From assembly GCF_018780105.1 (NCBI RefSeq), contig NZ_JADMKC010000001.1:59492-123491 (forward strand): a stretch of 64,000 nucleotides of DNA, in the 5' to 3' direction. The stretch is from Thiobacillus sp. Its GTDB lineage: Bacteria > Pseudomonadota > Gammaproteobacteria > Burkholderiales > Thiobacillaceae. The notes beneath the pieces are model-generated. The model had not been told where the DNA came from. It saw only the letters and a list, made by a program, of their open reading frames with translations, and made no database searches. The first letter of the stretch is position 1, and the number at the start of each line of letters is the position of its first letter. The translations under genes and the position numbers were made by a program. Positions 1 through 9,298 of the stretch are shown in pieces.

Positions 1-465
1 CTCTTCGTCGCGACCACCACCAACAACACCGTCTTCTCGATGGATCTGGACGATGCCGTGATCAGCAAGTTTGTTGATAACAACACAAAAGACGGTGCGA
101 CCGGCGTAGCCGTGGGCTCGGTTTTCAGCAGCCCGGACAACCTGGCAATTGACGAAAACGGCACCATTTTTGTCGTCGAAGACCAGCCGGGCGGTGTCGA
201 AAACCTCTGGATCACTGTGGATGCCGACAAGGACGGCGTGGCCGAATCCATGAGCGTGTTCGCGACGCTGGCTACCGCAGGCGCCGAATCGACCGGCATG
301 TATTCCCTGAACGGCAAGTTCTACGTCAACGTTCAGCATCCCACCAGCGGTAACTCCCTGCTGGTTGAGATCGCCCCGGTTCCCGAAGCCGAAACCTACG
401 CCATGATGCTGGCTGGTCTGGGTCTGGTTGGCTTTGCGGCCGCACGTCGCAAGTCGGTCAAGTAA
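1..465 (+). CDS. PhoX/DUF839-like PEP-CTERM protein, 5' end outside window
   Basis: The frame is open from base 1, so at least 154 C-terminal residues are visible and the start lies upstream. The segment PDNLAIDENGTIFVVEDQPG followed by D-x-D-x-DG (VDADKDGVAES) resembles the late beta-propeller blades of PhoX/DUF839 alkaline phosphatases, which are calcium-dependent secreted phosphoesterases; I infer that family, but the catalytic part is not in view. The C-terminus has the exosortase sorting signal: a PEA variant of the PEP motif (APVPEAETYAMMLAGLG), a hydrophobic stretch and ARRKSVK. The product is expected to be exported and cut by an exosortase at the cell surface. A strong terminator follows directly. 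The genes downstream are other phosphorus-releasing enzymes, which supports the phosphatase reading. Confidence 0.75.
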   Translation, partial: LFVATTTNNTVFSMDLDDAVISKFVDNNTKDGATGVAVGSVFSSPDNLAIDENGTIFVVEDQPGGVENLWITVDADKDGVAESMSVFATLATAGAESTGMYSLNGKFYVNVQHPTSGNSLLVEIAPVPEAETYAMMLAGLGLVGFAAARRKSVK

Positions 466-485
466 GCAGTAAGCAGTAAGCAAAG

Positions 486-511
486 CGGGCGGCCTACGGG
501 TCGCCCGTTTT
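486..511 (+). terminator. Rho-independent terminator
   Basis: CGGGCG...CGCCCG stem followed by TTTT, 20 bases after the stop of the PhoX-like gene. The same GGGCGGCC/GGCCGCCC stem recurs at 6292 and 9299. Confidence 0.8.
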
Positions 512-597
512 CATTGTGGGTGCGTGTTTGTTAAAGACCACAGCGTGGTTGCCGTTGCCATTGCAGTGCCGTCATCCGGATGGCCTCTATTCGCCGT

Positions 598-664
598 ATG
601 AGCCAATCAGCGCATCAAACTCGCTGCGCTGACGGCGTCTCCTGAAACATTCCTCCCCCAGAAT
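598..664 (+). promoter_or_regulatory. Candidate EpsA-box (degenerate) plus -10
   Basis: ATGAGCCAATCAGCGCAT at 598-615 is a degenerate copy of the window's 18-bp palindrome (ATGAGCCGNNCGGCTCAT). Exactly 43 bases later lies CAGAAT (659-664) as a possible -10. This would start a transcript near 671 with a leader of about 365 nt that contains repeat copy 1 before the gene at 1036. Confidence 0.45.
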
Positions 665-751
665 TTCCATCGTCGAAGAAGCAGACGGACATTGATCCGC
701 ATGCGTCGGCCACCCATTGTGCTGTGCTGAGAAAGGCAAAGGACAGGGGTC

Positions 752-940
752 AAATAAAGCAACAAGCAGTGCGCGTGAAAAGCAGTCAGGCGTTGGCAGT
801 TTCGACGCCAGGGCAGTCCAGTTCAGTGGCATGCCCGACATCCTGTCGTCGCTGGTTCGTCCAGCGATATCTCGCGCGCACGCCGAAGCGGTGCTGCGCG
901 GCCTTGGCTTCCAGATTCCGGTTCGACGTGCGCTTGAGCG
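752..940 (+). repeat. Dispersed repeat, copy 1
   Basis: It starts AAATAAAGCAACAAGCAGTG and continues GCGCGTGAAAAGCAG; about 110 bases later comes GCGATATCTCGCGCGCACG and a hairpin CGCCG-AAG-CGGTG (881-893), ending near TTCGACGTGCGCTTGAGC. Three more copies lie at 13.1-14.0 kb. The rest of the 570-base gap between 466 and 1035 shows no convincing gene. Confidence 0.75.
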
Positions 941-1035
941 GGTGTTTCGCGGGCAATCCGTCCCGTGCAGGCAAACGCCTGCCGTCAGGGTTTGCCCTAT
1001 TTCGAACTCAGTTGAACCACAAGGAAAATTTAGAA

Positions 1036-2307
1036 ATGAACTTATCGAACGTCAATCGCAGCGTGAATCATTCAATCCGCCCTGTTTTCGCCGGCATGGT
1101 TGCTGCCCTGATCATGGGCGGCAGCGCGCAGGCCGCCGATTTCAGTCTCAACTATCTCGGTCAGCAGATCGTGCCGAGCGGCACGTCGGCTTTCTCCACC
1201 ACCGTCGGAGGGCTGTCCGGCCTCGATTACGATGCCACCAACCAGCGCTTTTTCGCGATCAGCGACGACCGTTCGCAGTTCAATCCGGCGCGTTTCTACA
1301 CGCTCAATCTTGATCTCAACCAGTTCACCCGTTCTGCCACGCCGGGCATGGCTGGCGTCGCTTTCACCGGTGTGACCACAATCCAGCAGCCCGCAGGCGG
1401 CGCGTTCGCGATTAACACGGTCGATCCGGAAGGCATGCGCTACAGCAGCGCGAACGGCAAACTTTACTGGAGCAACGAGGGTCAGCGCTCCAGCAGCGGA
1501 TTCCAGAATCCCAGCGTGCGCGAGATGAACCTGGACGGCAGCCATGTGCGCGATTTCGCCGTGCCCGCTTACTACAATCCGGTCGGCTCGAACAACGGCC
1601 TCGCCGCGGGCGATGCGGGTATCTACAACAACCTGGCGTTCGAGAGCATGACGATTTCGACCGACGGCAATACGCTCTATACCGCCACCGAAAACGGCCT
1701 GTCGCAGGACAGCCTCCCATCCACGATTGCCAATGGTTCGCGTGCGCGCATCCTGTCGTTCGACCTCGCCACGGGTGCTGCGGGCGCGGAATACGCCTAC
1801 GACGTCGAGCCGGTGGCCATTGCGCCTAACCCGGCCAATCAGTTCGCCACCAATGGGCTGACTGATCTGCTGGCGATCGGCGACCGTGAGTTCATCGCCA
1901 TCGAGCGTTCGTTCGCCGTCGGCGCCGTCACCCCCGGCGCGCCGGTCACCGGCAATACCATCCGCCTGTTCCATGTCGATGCCCGCAACGCGACCAACAT
2001 CGCTGGGGTGGTCGATCTGACCGGCGAGATTGTTACCCCCGCCGCCAAGACCCTGCTGCTCGATCTGTCCACGCTGACGAACGACGACGGTACGCCACTC
2101 GCGCTCGACAACATCGAAGGGCTGACGCTGGGCCCGGTGGTCAATGGCAAGCAGACCCTGATCCTGGTGTCCGACAATAACTTTGGCGCGACCCAGTTCA
2201 CCCAGTTCGTCGCGCTGGAAATCGCGCCGGTGCCGGAGCCGGAAACCTGGGCGATGCTGCTCGCCGGCCTTGGGCTGGTGGGATTCGCCGCACGTCGCCG
2301 TCGCTGA
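1036..2307 (+). CDS. Esterase-like/phytase-like domain protein, PEP-CTERM
   Basis: 423 residues. The start is the ATG at 1036 because AAGGAAAA lies about 10 bases upstream and the protein then begins with a signal peptide (hydrophobic ...VAALIMGGSAQAA). Longer in-frame extensions run through a non-coding repeat. Domain: the whole mature part matches the esterase-like activity of phytase family (PF13449 type), shown by GLSGLDYDATNQRFFAISDD near the start, DPEGMRYSSANGKLYWSNEG in the middle and IEGLTLGP...LILVSDNNF near the end. Members are secreted six-bladed propellers thought to hydrolyse phosphoester bonds. The tail APVPEPETWAMLLAGLG plus ARRRR is a classic PEP-CTERM signal, so it is surface-processed. 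It is followed by a glycerophosphodiesterase gene in the same orientation. Substrate unproven. Confidence 0.85.
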   Translation: MNLSNVNRSVNHSIRPVFAGMVAALIMGGSAQAADFSLNYLGQQIVPSGTSAFSTTVGGLSGLDYDATNQRFFAISDDRSQFNPARFYTLNLDLNQFTRSATPGMAGVAFTGVTTIQQPAGGAFAINTVDPEGMRYSSANGKLYWSNEGQRSSSGFQNPSVREMNLDGSHVRDFAVPAYYNPVGSNNGLAAGDAGIYNNLAFESMTISTDGNTLYTATENGLSQDSLPSTIANGSRARILSFDLATGAAGAEYAYDVEPVAIAPNPANQFATNGLTDLLAIGDREFIAIERSFAVGAVTPGAPVTGNTIRLFHVDARNATNIAGVVDLTGEIVTPAAKTLLLDLSTLTNDDGTPLALDNIEGLTLGPVVNGKQTLILVSDNNFGATQFTQFVALEIAPVPEPETWAMLLAGLGLVGFAARRRR

Positions 2308-2451
2308 AACGCGCAAACGAAGCTTCATGTCCGGCCGCCGGGAGACCGGCGGTCGGGCCATGCGGCGCGTCACTGTTCTGCCAGAAACGGGGAATAGGAT
2401 TGCGCCGTCGGTCGTTCCGACGCTTCGTTTTCCCTCATCTCTGGAGTCCGT

Positions 2452-3759
2452 ATGTTCCCCACTTTTACTTCCCGGCAGGCTATCGCTTGCACCACCTTGT
2501 TGATCGCGGCTGCCGCGCCTGCCTGTGCCAGTGAGCGGCATGATCGCGACGATATCCACGCTTATATGCATGGCGCGCATCAAACTGTTCAGCTCGGCCC
2601 GCGCCCATTCTTCCTGGTCGAGGACATGGAAGACGGCAAGCTGAAGCGCAAGCTGCAGCAGTGTTCCAACGGACCGTTCCGCAAGAGCGATTTCTCGATC
2701 GGCCATCGCGGTGCGGCGTTGCAATTTCCCGAGCACACGAAGGAATCCTATGAAGCCGCCGCGCGCATGGGCGCCGGCATCGTCGAATGCGACGTGACCT
2801 TCACCCAGGACAAACAACTGGTGTGCCGCCATGCGCAGAACGACTTGCACACCACCACCAACATCCTCGCCACGCCGCTGGCCGCCAAGTGCACCCAGCC
2901 GTTTGTGCCAGCGACCTTCGATGCCAACGGCACGCTGCTGACGCCGGCGGCGGCCGAGTGCCGCACCAGCGACATCACGCTGGCCGAATTCAAGACGCTG
3001 CGCGGCAAGATGGACGCTTCCAACCCACGTGCGCGTACCGTCGCCGAATATCTGGGCGGCACCGCCAATTTCCGCACCGATCTGTATGCCGGCCCCAGCA
3101 GTGGCACGCTGATGACGCACAAGGAAAGTATCGCGCTGTTCAAGAAACTGGGCGTGAAAATGACGCCTGAGTTGAAGAGCGCCAGCGTGTCCATGCCCTA
3201 CGACAGCGACGGCGACGGCACCGGCGACTACACGCAGGCAGACTATGCGCAGCAGATGATCGACGAGTACAAGGCCATGGGCGTGCGTCCGCGCGATGTG
3301 TGGGCGCAGTCCTTCGACATCCGCGACGTGCGTTACTGGATCGCCAACGAGCCGGCTTTCGGCAAACAGGCGGTGTATCTGGATGACGCCAATGTCCCCG
3401 CCGAGCTGCCGAATGCCGCCGAGCTGGAAAGCTACAAGGCCGAAGGCATCAACATCGTTGCACCGCCGATGTATGCGCTGCTCGATGTGGACGGCAGCGG
3501 CAAGATCGTTCCCTCGACCTACGCGCAAAACGCCCGCGCCGCCGGGCTCGACATCATCACCTGGACGCTCGAACGTTCGGGCGTTCTGGCCGACGGCAAC
3601 AATGGCTACTACTACCAGACCATCGACTCGGCGATTACCCGCGAAGGCGATGTGATGAACGTGCTCGACGTGCTGGCGAAGGATGTTGGCATCCTTGGCA
3701 TCTTCAGCGACTGGCCGGCCACGGTAACGTATTACGCCAACTGCATGAACCTGAAGTAA
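2452..3759 (+). CDS. Secreted glycerophosphodiester phosphodiesterase
   Basis: 435 residues with a signal peptide (MFPTF...IAAAAPACA). It belongs to the GDPD family: hydrolysis of glycerophosphodiesters to glycerol 3-phosphate and an alcohol in a TIM barrel. Visible active-site residues are H85-R86 in [15 protein letters not shown]112 and D114 in IVECDVTFT, and H127 in CRHAQND. A D-x-D-x-DG calcium-like loop ([11 protein letters not shown]) lies near residue 250. Unlike its neighbours it has no PEP-CTERM tail, so it is probably periplasmic or freely secreted. It lies 144 bases after the phytase-like gene; a GC-rich hairpin (about 2331-2363) between them could attenuate transcription. Fits a phosphorus-scavenging set. 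Confidence 0.9.
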   Translation: MFPTFTSRQAIACTTLLIAAAAPACASERHDRDDIHAYMHGAHQTVQLGPRPFFLVEDMEDGKLKRKLQQCSNGPFRKSDFSIGHRGAALQFPEHTKESYEAAARMGAGIVECDVTFTQDKQLVCRHAQNDLHTTTNILATPLAAKCTQPFVPATFDANGTLLTPAAAECRTSDITLAEFKTLRGKMDASNPRARTVAEYLGGTANFRTDLYAGPSSGTLMTHKESIALFKKLGVKMTPELKSASVSMPYDSDGDGTGDYTQADYAQQMIDEYKAMGVRPRDVWAQSFDIRDVRYWIANEPAFGKQAVYLDDANVPAELPNAAELESYKAEGINIVAPPMYALLDVDGSGKIVPSTYAQNARAAGLDIITWTLERSGVLADGNNGYYYQTIDSAITREGDVMNVLDVLAKDVGILGIFSDWPATVTYYANCMNLK

Positions 3760-3766
3760 GCCCGCT

Positions 3767-3798
3767 ATTGCGCAACCGCGGACCGCGCGTTGCGCAAT
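3767..3798. terminator. Perfect inverted repeat after GDPD gene
   Basis: ATTGCGCAAC and GTTGCGCAAT arms (10 bp) around a 12-base GC-rich loop, 8 bases after the stop. There is no T-run, so it may be a weak terminator or an mRNA 3' stabiliser. The remainder of 3799-4073 holds only the regulatory site described next. Confidence 0.5.
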
Positions 3799-3934
3799 GG
3801 TGCCCCGGCCGCGTCTGCGGCTGGGGCCAGCAGGCATCACCCTGCCGCTTCTCTGCGTGCAGGACTTTCAAGCCATTTTGTGCGCCGTCCATCCTCACCG
3901 TAGCGATGAGCAGGCAGCCGTTCGCCTCGCGGAT

Positions 3935-4001
3935 ATGGCGCATTCGGCTCAATCAGCCGGTCATCCGGAATCATGGTTCGACAACATTGAACCGGTAATC
4001 T
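3935..4001 (+). promoter_or_regulatory. Candidate EpsA-box (degenerate) plus -10
   Basis: ATGGCGCATTCGGCTCAA at 3935-3952 resembles the 18-bp palindrome on its right side. Exactly 43 bases on is TAATCT (3996-4001), a good -10, giving a start near 4008 and a 66-nt leader for the gene at 4074. Confidence 0.5.
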
Positions 4002-4073
4002 TGATAAAGCCTCACGTGCTTCAGCGTGCAGTCGCTAGCCATCACAAGACTCATTTTTTCAATGGAGAAAATC

Positions 4074-5504
4074 ATGACAAAAACCCCGTTCCAGAACACC
4101 CTGATTTCCATGGCCGTTTTTGCCGCGTTGGCGGCTTCGGCTGGCGCGCAGGCCGAAAGCGTGCGCTTCGCCACCTTCAACGCTTCGCTCAACCGCGACG
4201 CCAGCGGCGATCTGCTGAGCGATCTGGCCAATCCGTTGGCGACGGGTGGCGTCAGTGCCACGATCGCCAACCGCATCCAGCAGGCGCACAACGTCGCCGA
4301 GATCATCCAGCGGGTAAATCCCGACGTGCTGCTGGTGAACGAATTCGACTACGACCAGAACGGCATGGCGGGCAGCAGCAGCGTGCCATCGGCTGCGGGT
4401 TATTCCAGCCAGGCGGCGAAGCTGTTCCAGGACAACTATCTGTCGACCAGCCACGGCAACGCCGTGCGCGGAACGACCAGCGGCGTCAACTTCGCCTACC
4501 GCTACACGCCCACCACCAATACCGGACTCGCCAGCGGATTCGATCTGGACAACAACGGCGCGGTCGGCGGTGGCAACGATGCCTACGGCTTCGGCAACTT
4601 TGCCGGCCAGTATGGCTTCACCATCTATTCCAAATATGAAATCGTCAATGTGCGCACCTTCCAGAATTTTCTCTGGAAAGACATGCCGAACAACCTGCTG
4701 ACCAACGACCCGACCGCAGGTGCGAACAATCTATCCAACTACTACAGCCCCGACGAGCAGGCTGCGCTGCGCCTCTCTTCCAAGAATCACGTCGACGTCA
4801 CGCTGAAAATCGACGGCCAGGAAGTGCATTTCCTCGCCGCGCATCCCACGCCGCCCACCTTCGACGGCGCCGAGGACAAGAACGGCAAACGCAACCACGA
4901 TGAAATCCGTTTCTTGAAGAATTACATCGAAGGCGCAGGCTATATCTACGACGATCAGGGCGGTACCGGCGGTCTGGACGCGGGGGCGAAATTCGTCATT
5001 GCCGGCGACTACAATGCCGACCCCAGCGACGGCGATTCGTATGCCAGCGCCATCAATCAGTTGCTCAACGCCACGCTCGTCAACACGCAGTTCACGCCGG
5101 AATCGGCAGGCGGCACGCAGGCTGCGACCGATCCGCACAACAACGGAACGGCCAACGCCAGCCACGTCGGCGACCCCAAATTCGATACGGCCGACTTCAG
5201 CGATTCCGCGCCAGGCAATCTGCGCGTCGACTACGTGCTGCCCTCGGCCAACATGAACATCGAAGGGGGCGGGGTGTTCTGGCCGGTCGACAGCAACCAG
5301 ACCGACACCAACAACACGGGCGAACTGTTCGATCTGGTCGGTACCTTCCGCAACCAGAATCTGTACGCCAATCTGCCCAGTTCCGACCACAAGGCAGTGT
5401 GGCTGGATGTTGAAATCGCGCCGGTACCGGAGCCAGAAACTTACGCCATGCTGCTGGCTGGGCTGGGGCTGGTGGGATTTGCGGCGCGCCGTGCGCGGCA
5501 CTGA
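4074..5504 (+). CDS. Endonuclease/exonuclease/phosphatase family PEP-CTERM protein
   Basis: 476 residues. The ATG at 4074 is chosen because GGAGA precedes it by 5 bases and the signal peptide (FAALAASAGAQA) follows at once. The EEP (DNase I-like) fold is shown by RFATFNASLNRD at the N-terminus, NPDVLLVNEFDYD (metal-binding Glu), the central FVIAGDYNADPSDGDSY (catalytic Asp/Asn) and SDHKAVWLDVE at the end (catalytic Asp-His). This family cleaves phosphodiester bonds in nucleic acids, lipids or inositol phosphates; an extracellular nuclease that frees phosphate from DNA is plausible here. It ends APVPEPETYAMLLAGLG + ARRARH, a PEP-CTERM signal. The next gene, 54 bases on, is likely co-transcribed. 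Confidence 0.88.
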   Translation: MTKTPFQNTLISMAVFAALAASAGAQAESVRFATFNASLNRDASGDLLSDLANPLATGGVSATIANRIQQAHNVAEIIQRVNPDVLLVNEFDYDQNGMAGSSSVPSAAGYSSQAAKLFQDNYLSTSHGNAVRGTTSGVNFAYRYTPTTNTGLASGFDLDNNGAVGGGNDAYGFGNFAGQYGFTIYSKYEIVNVRTFQNFLWKDMPNNLLTNDPTAGANNLSNYYSPDEQAALRLSSKNHVDVTLKIDGQEVHFLAAHPTPPTFDGAEDKNGKRNHDEIRFLKNYIEGAGYIYDDQGGTGGLDAGAKFVIAGDYNADPSDGDSYASAINQLLNATLVNTQFTPESAGGTQAATDPHNNGTANASHVGDPKFDTADFSDSAPGNLRVDYVLPSANMNIEGGGVFWPVDSNQTDTNNTGELFDLVGTFRNQNLYANLPSSDHKAVWLDVEIAPVPEPETYAMLLAGLGLVGFAARRARH

Positions 5505-5558
5505 AAGTGCAGCAACTGTCTACAACCATCCGATTTTTATAAGAGAAAGACATCCACC

Positions 5559-6272
5559 ATGAAATTGCGCTCACCTTTGAGCCGCCTTGCTGCAGTTGCC
5601 GTATCCATCACTTTCACGATTGCAGCCGATTCAGTGCGGGCCAGCACAACTATCTCCTTGCCAGGTCCGGATACTGGCACTGCCGGTTTGCTGTCGGCAT
5701 CGTCCGACTTTATCGAAGTGGGCGCGCTGTATCTGGAAGGGCCAATGACGATCGAAGCAGATTCGACTACGTTTCATTTCACCACCTTCGAGATGGCGCC
5801 CGGCTCCTCGTTGAGTTTCGTCAATCTGCGGGCGGACGATACCTTGCGTCTGATTGCCAGCGAATCGATTCGCATCCGGGGCGAGCTGATTTTCGCCCCG
5901 GCGGGGGGGCTGTATATCGAAGCACCGCTGGTCGAGTTTGGCGAGGGTGCTCTGATCGAGGCACCTGGCGGCTCGATCACGCTCGTTGCAACCCGGGGCA
6001 TCAACAATGGTCTGCCCTCCGGTGGCCCGCTTGCCAGCGGCGGGTTGATTCTGGGTACAGGCGCGTCCATCGATGTGTCCGGATCGGGGCAGCCTGTCCA
6101 ACTTGACGAGGGGATCCAACTGCGCGCGGGTGGTTCCCTTTCGATCGCGCCCGGCGGGGGTATCGTGACCGCACAAGCACCCATCCCCGAGCCCGAAACA
6201 TGGGCCATGCTGCTGGCTGGGCTGGGGATGGTGGGATTTGCGGCTGTACGACGCAAGTCGGTCAAGCGGTAA
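5559..6272 (+). CDS. PEP-CTERM protein with beta-helix-like repeats, function unknown
   Basis: 237 residues, signal peptide at 1-28 (VAVSITFTIAADSVRA). The mature part is a run of short hydrophobic/hydrophilic alternations (LRLIASESIRIRGELIFAPA, LYIEAPLVEFGEGALIEAPG) typical of right-handed beta-helix proteins such as haemagglutinin repeats; no enzyme motif is visible. The tail is IPEPETWAMLLAGLG and VRRKSVKR. RBS AAGAGAAAG precedes the ATG. It follows the EEP enzyme in a probable operon and is closed by a terminator. A structural surface role is my guess only. Confidence 0.75.
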   Translation: MKLRSPLSRLAAVAVSITFTIAADSVRASTTISLPGPDTGTAGLLSASSDFIEVGALYLEGPMTIEADSTTFHFTTFEMAPGSSLSFVNLRADDTLRLIASESIRIRGELIFAPAGGLYIEAPLVEFGEGALIEAPGGSITLVATRGINNGLPSGGPLASGGLILGTGASIDVSGSGQPVQLDEGIQLRAGGSLSIAPGGGIVTAQAPIPEPETWAMLLAGLGMVGFAAVRRKSVKR

Positions 6273-6291
6273 GTAGTGCGCGGTAAGCGGA

Positions 6292-6321
6292 ACGGGCGGC
6301 CACATGGCCGCCCGTTTTTTT
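6292..6321 (+). terminator. Rho-independent terminator
   Basis: ACGGGCGGCC-ACAT-GGCCGCCCGT stem followed by a T-run, 20 bases after the stop at 6272. Confidence 0.9.
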
Positions 6322-6343
6322 GCAACGCTGGCCGTTGCCATGC

Positions 6344-6410
6344 ATGAGCCGTTCGGCATGCACCGAATGCGTGTGTGTGACACATGGCTACAACATGTCG
6401 CCGTTAGGCT
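6344..6410 (+). promoter_or_regulatory. Candidate EpsA-box plus -10
   Basis: ATGAGCCGTTCGGCATGC at 6344-6361 matches 14 consecutive bases of the 18-bp palindrome. TAGGCT lies at 6405-6410, exactly 43 bases after it, predicting a start near 6417 and a 42-nt leader to the ATG at 6459. Confidence 0.6.
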
Positions 6411-6458
6411 TCACCTTTAGCTGAATTTCCTCACAAGCCATTCCTGCGGAGACTTTCC

Positions 6459-8198
6459 ATGAACCATCCTCGTTTCGGCTTCCTGGCTGCTGCCTTGATA
6501 GTCGCCTACGCATCGCCTTCGCTCGCCGCACTGCCGAATGGCGTTGCTTCGGGCGATGTGACGCAAAACTCCGCCTGGCTGTGGGCGCGCAGCGACACGA
6601 CGGGCCTGGTGACTTTCGAAGTGGCGACCGATGCTGCGTTTGCCAACGTCGTCAATACGTTCAATGCGGCGGTGGTCGATCCGATGCAGCCGGTCAAGGG
6701 CATGGCGAACGGGCTTGCCGCAGGACAGCAGTATTACTACCGCGCCACCGATGCAACGCTGTCGAGCTTTAACGGCAGCTTCCGTACCGCGGCAGCCGCA
6801 GGTTCGCACAATGGCCTGCGTTTCGGCGTTTCGGGTGACTGGCGCGGCGAACTGGCGCCTTACCCCGCGATCAAGAACGTCGCGTCGAAGAATCTGGATT
6901 TCTTCGTCAAGCATGGCGATACCATTTACGCCGAGCGCTATTCCGGCCCGGCACAGCCCACTGCCAGTACGCTCGCCGACTATCGCGATCGCCATAACGA
7001 AGTGCTGTCCACCCGCTACGGCATGAATACCTGGCAGGACGTGCGTGCCAGCACGCCGGTGTTTGCGGGCATCGACGACCATGAAGTGGTGAACGATTTT
7101 GCCGGTGGTTCGCCGGTCGGCAGCGGCTACTACAACGACACTCAGCGCTACCAGGATGGCCTGCAGGCGTTTCGCGAATACATGCCGATTGCCGACACGA
7201 ATTACGCCGGAACCGGAGACGCGCGCTTCGACGGCAAGCCCAATCTCTATCGCGCGCAGCAGTTCGGTTCCGATGCGCTGATGATCATGACCGATGCGCG
7301 TTCCTTCCGCGACGCCGAACTCGCACCCTGGAATGGCACGCAGGCCGATGCCCAGCGTTTTCTGACCGAATCGGCGACGCAGGACCGCACGATGCTGGGC
7401 CGCACCCAACTCGACCAGGTGAAGTCCGACCTCAGCCAGGCGCAGCAGGACGGCGTGACCTGGAAGTTTCTGCATATCGCCGAGCCGACGCAGAACCTTG
7501 GCCTGGCCGCCGCGGGCGACCGCTACGAGGGTTATGAGCGTGAACGCACCGAGCTCTTGTCCTACATCAAGAATGAAGGCATCGACAACGTGGTGTTCGT
7601 CACCGCCGACATCCACGGCACGCTGGTCAACAACCTGACCTATTCGCCGGACGGCGTGAACCAGATCGAAAGCGGCGCGTGGGAAATCAGCACCGGCGCG
7701 GTGGCGTTCGAGCAGCCTTTTGGCCCCACCGTCGTCAATCTGGCGGCGAGCCTCGGCCTGCTCACACCGGATCAGGTCGCCTATTACAACAGCCTGCCCA
7801 GCGACATCGCCAAGGATCAGTTCATCAAAGGTCTGGTCAATGCACAGGTGCTGCCGCTGGGCTACAGCGGACTGGGGCTCGAAGGCTCGGGCATTCCGTT
7901 CACCAACCTGATGCCGACGGTTCCCGGCTATGGCCAGCTCGATTATTCGCTCGCCACCCACAGCTACGGCTGGACCGAGTTCGAGATCGACGCCGCAACC
8001 GGCGAGTTGATCGTGACCACCTGGGGCATCCCCGATTACAGCTACGACGAGCTGACCGCCAATCCGGATTTGATTACCGGGCTTGCGCCGCAAATCGTGT
8101 CGCGCTTTTCCGTGACGGCCGTGCCCGAACCCGAGACCTGGGCCATGTTGCTGGCCGGCCTGGGCCTGGTCGGCCTGGTTGCACGTCGCCGTCTTTGA
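6459..8198 (+). CDS. phoD: PhoD-type alkaline phosphatase, PEP-CTERM
   Basis: 579 residues. Signal peptide (MNHPRFGFLAAALIVAYASPSLA) is followed by the PhoD N-terminal fibronectin-like domain (NGVASGDVTQNSAWLWARS...YYYRATDA) and the calcineurin-like catalytic domain (FGVSGDWRGE, VKHGDTIYAE, FAGIDDHEVVNDF, later VVFVTADIHGTL). PhoD enzymes are Ca/Fe-dependent phosphomono/diesterases exported to release phosphate from organic esters. The C-terminus has AVPEPETWAMLLAGLG and ARRRL, so this copy is exosortase-sorted rather than simply secreted. RBS GCGGAGA precedes the ATG. The next gene, a second metallophosphoesterase, lies 43 bases downstream, probably in the same operon. Confidence 0.9.
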   Translation: MNHPRFGFLAAALIVAYASPSLAALPNGVASGDVTQNSAWLWARSDTTGLVTFEVATDAAFANVVNTFNAAVVDPMQPVKGMANGLAAGQQYYYRATDATLSSFNGSFRTAAAAGSHNGLRFGVSGDWRGELAPYPAIKNVASKNLDFFVKHGDTIYAERYSGPAQPTASTLADYRDRHNEVLSTRYGMNTWQDVRASTPVFAGIDDHEVVNDFAGGSPVGSGYYNDTQRYQDGLQAFREYMPIADTNYAGTGDARFDGKPNLYRAQQFGSDALMIMTDARSFRDAELAPWNGTQADAQRFLTESATQDRTMLGRTQLDQVKSDLSQAQQDGVTWKFLHIAEPTQNLGLAAAGDRYEGYERERTELLSYIKNEGIDNVVFVTADIHGTLVNNLTYSPDGVNQIESGAWEISTGAVAFEQPFGPTVVNLAASLGLLTPDQVAYYNSLPSDIAKDQFIKGLVNAQVLPLGYSGLGLEGSGIPFTNLMPTVPGYGQLDYSLATHSYGWTEFEIDAATGELIVTTWGIPDYSYDELTANPDLITGLAPQIVSRFSVTAVPEPETWAMLLAGLGLVGLVARRRL

Positions 8199-8241
8199 AT
8201 TTTGCCGTCTTTGATTTTTTATCACCACCGAGGAATTTCTC

Positions 8242-9279
8242 ATGAAAACGTGTTCAGTCATCGGCCTGGCCGCCGCCCTGTGTTTTGCCCTTCCCGCTAC
8301 TGCCAGTGAGCGGGGGCGTGATCATGACTCAGCCCAGGAACAGTCCTTCGCCCTGATCGGCGACGTGCCTTACGGCGTGGCCATCGAAACCAAGTTCGAT
8401 CGCGTGATCGACAGCATCAACGCCGCGCCGCGCGTGCGCCTGGTGGTGCATACCGGCGACGTCAAGGCCGGCAGCGAGCGCTGCGACGACGAACTGCTGA
8501 TCAAGCGCTACAACCAGTTCCAGAAACTCAAGGATGCCGTCATCGTCACCCCCGGCGACAACGATTGGACCGATTGCCACCGTGCCAACAACGGCGGCTA
8601 TGTGCCGATCGAGCGGCTCGCCAAATTCCGCGAAATCTACTATCCGGTTCCCGGTCTCAGCGGCGGCCAGCATCGCGTTCATGTGCGTACGCAGTCGAGC
8701 ATGGCCGGTTTCGATGATTACGTCGAAAACGCCATGTGGAGTTTCAATGGCGCGATGATGGCGACGGTTCACGTGGTGGGCAGCAATAACGGACTCGATC
8801 CCTGGAACCAGATCGACTCGAGCGACAGCTATGATTCGCCGCGTCCCGATCGCGTCGCCGAAGTTGCCGCGCGCGAAGCTGCCGCGCTGGCCTGGATCGA
8901 CGAGGTGTTTGCACAGGCCCAGGCCCGTCGCAGCGCCGGCGTCATGATCGCCATGCAGGCCAACATGAACCTCGATCTGCCCGTGGCCGATCAACAGCGT
9001 CAGGGTTTCAATGCGGTGATCGACCGCATCACCCAGCATGCCATTGCGTTTGGCAAGCCGGTGCTGGTCGCGCACGGCGACAGCCATTACTTCCGCTTCG
9101 ACAAACCCTACACTGCGCCGATCCAGCCATCGGGCAAGGCCATGGTGGAGAACCTCACACGCGTCGAAAACTTCGGCGCACAGAATGCGCACTGGGTGGA
9201 GGTTTTCGTCAACCCGCACGATGCCAACGTCTTCCGTATCGAGCCGCGGATCGTGCGCGACAATCTGTTTGCACGCTAA
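8242..9279 (+). CDS. Secreted calcineurin-like metallophosphoesterase
   Basis: 345 residues with a signal peptide ending near ALPATASE. Metal-binding motifs of the calcineurin-like fold are clear: FALIGDVPYG (D-x-[not H] variant of DxH), VHTGDVKAG (GDxxxG), VTPGDNDWTDC (GDN) and later VLVAHGDSHYFR (GDxH). It acts outside the cytoplasm on phosphoesters; the substrate is unknown. It has no PEP-CTERM tail. RBS GAGGAA precedes ATG by 9 bases. It follows phoD closely and is closed by the terminator at 9299. Confidence 0.85.
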   Translation: MKTCSVIGLAAALCFALPATASERGRDHDSAQEQSFALIGDVPYGVAIETKFDRVIDSINAAPRVRLVVHTGDVKAGSERCDDELLIKRYNQFQKLKDAVIVTPGDNDWTDCHRANNGGYVPIERLAKFREIYYPVPGLSGGQHRVHVRTQSSMAGFDDYVENAMWSFNGAMMATVHVVGSNNGLDPWNQIDSSDSYDSPRPDRVAEVAAREAAALAWIDEVFAQAQARRSAGVMIAMQANMNLDLPVADQQRQGFNAVIDRITQHAIAFGKPVLVAHGDSHYFRFDKPYTAPIQPSGKAMVENLTRVENFGAQNAHWVEVFVNPHDANVFRIEPRIVRDNLFAR

Positions 9280-9298
9280 GCAGCAGGCAAACAGCAAA

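Noticed and set aside
724..1035. N-terminal extension of the phytase-like protein
   Set aside because: It would run through dispersed repeat copy 1 and bury the signal peptide; the ATG at 1036 has its own ribosome site.
1072..3840. Long open frame of about 920 codons on the minus strand
   Set aside because: It is antisense to two clear exported enzymes, lacks domains and has biased Arg/Ala/Val composition, as expected opposite GC-rich codons.
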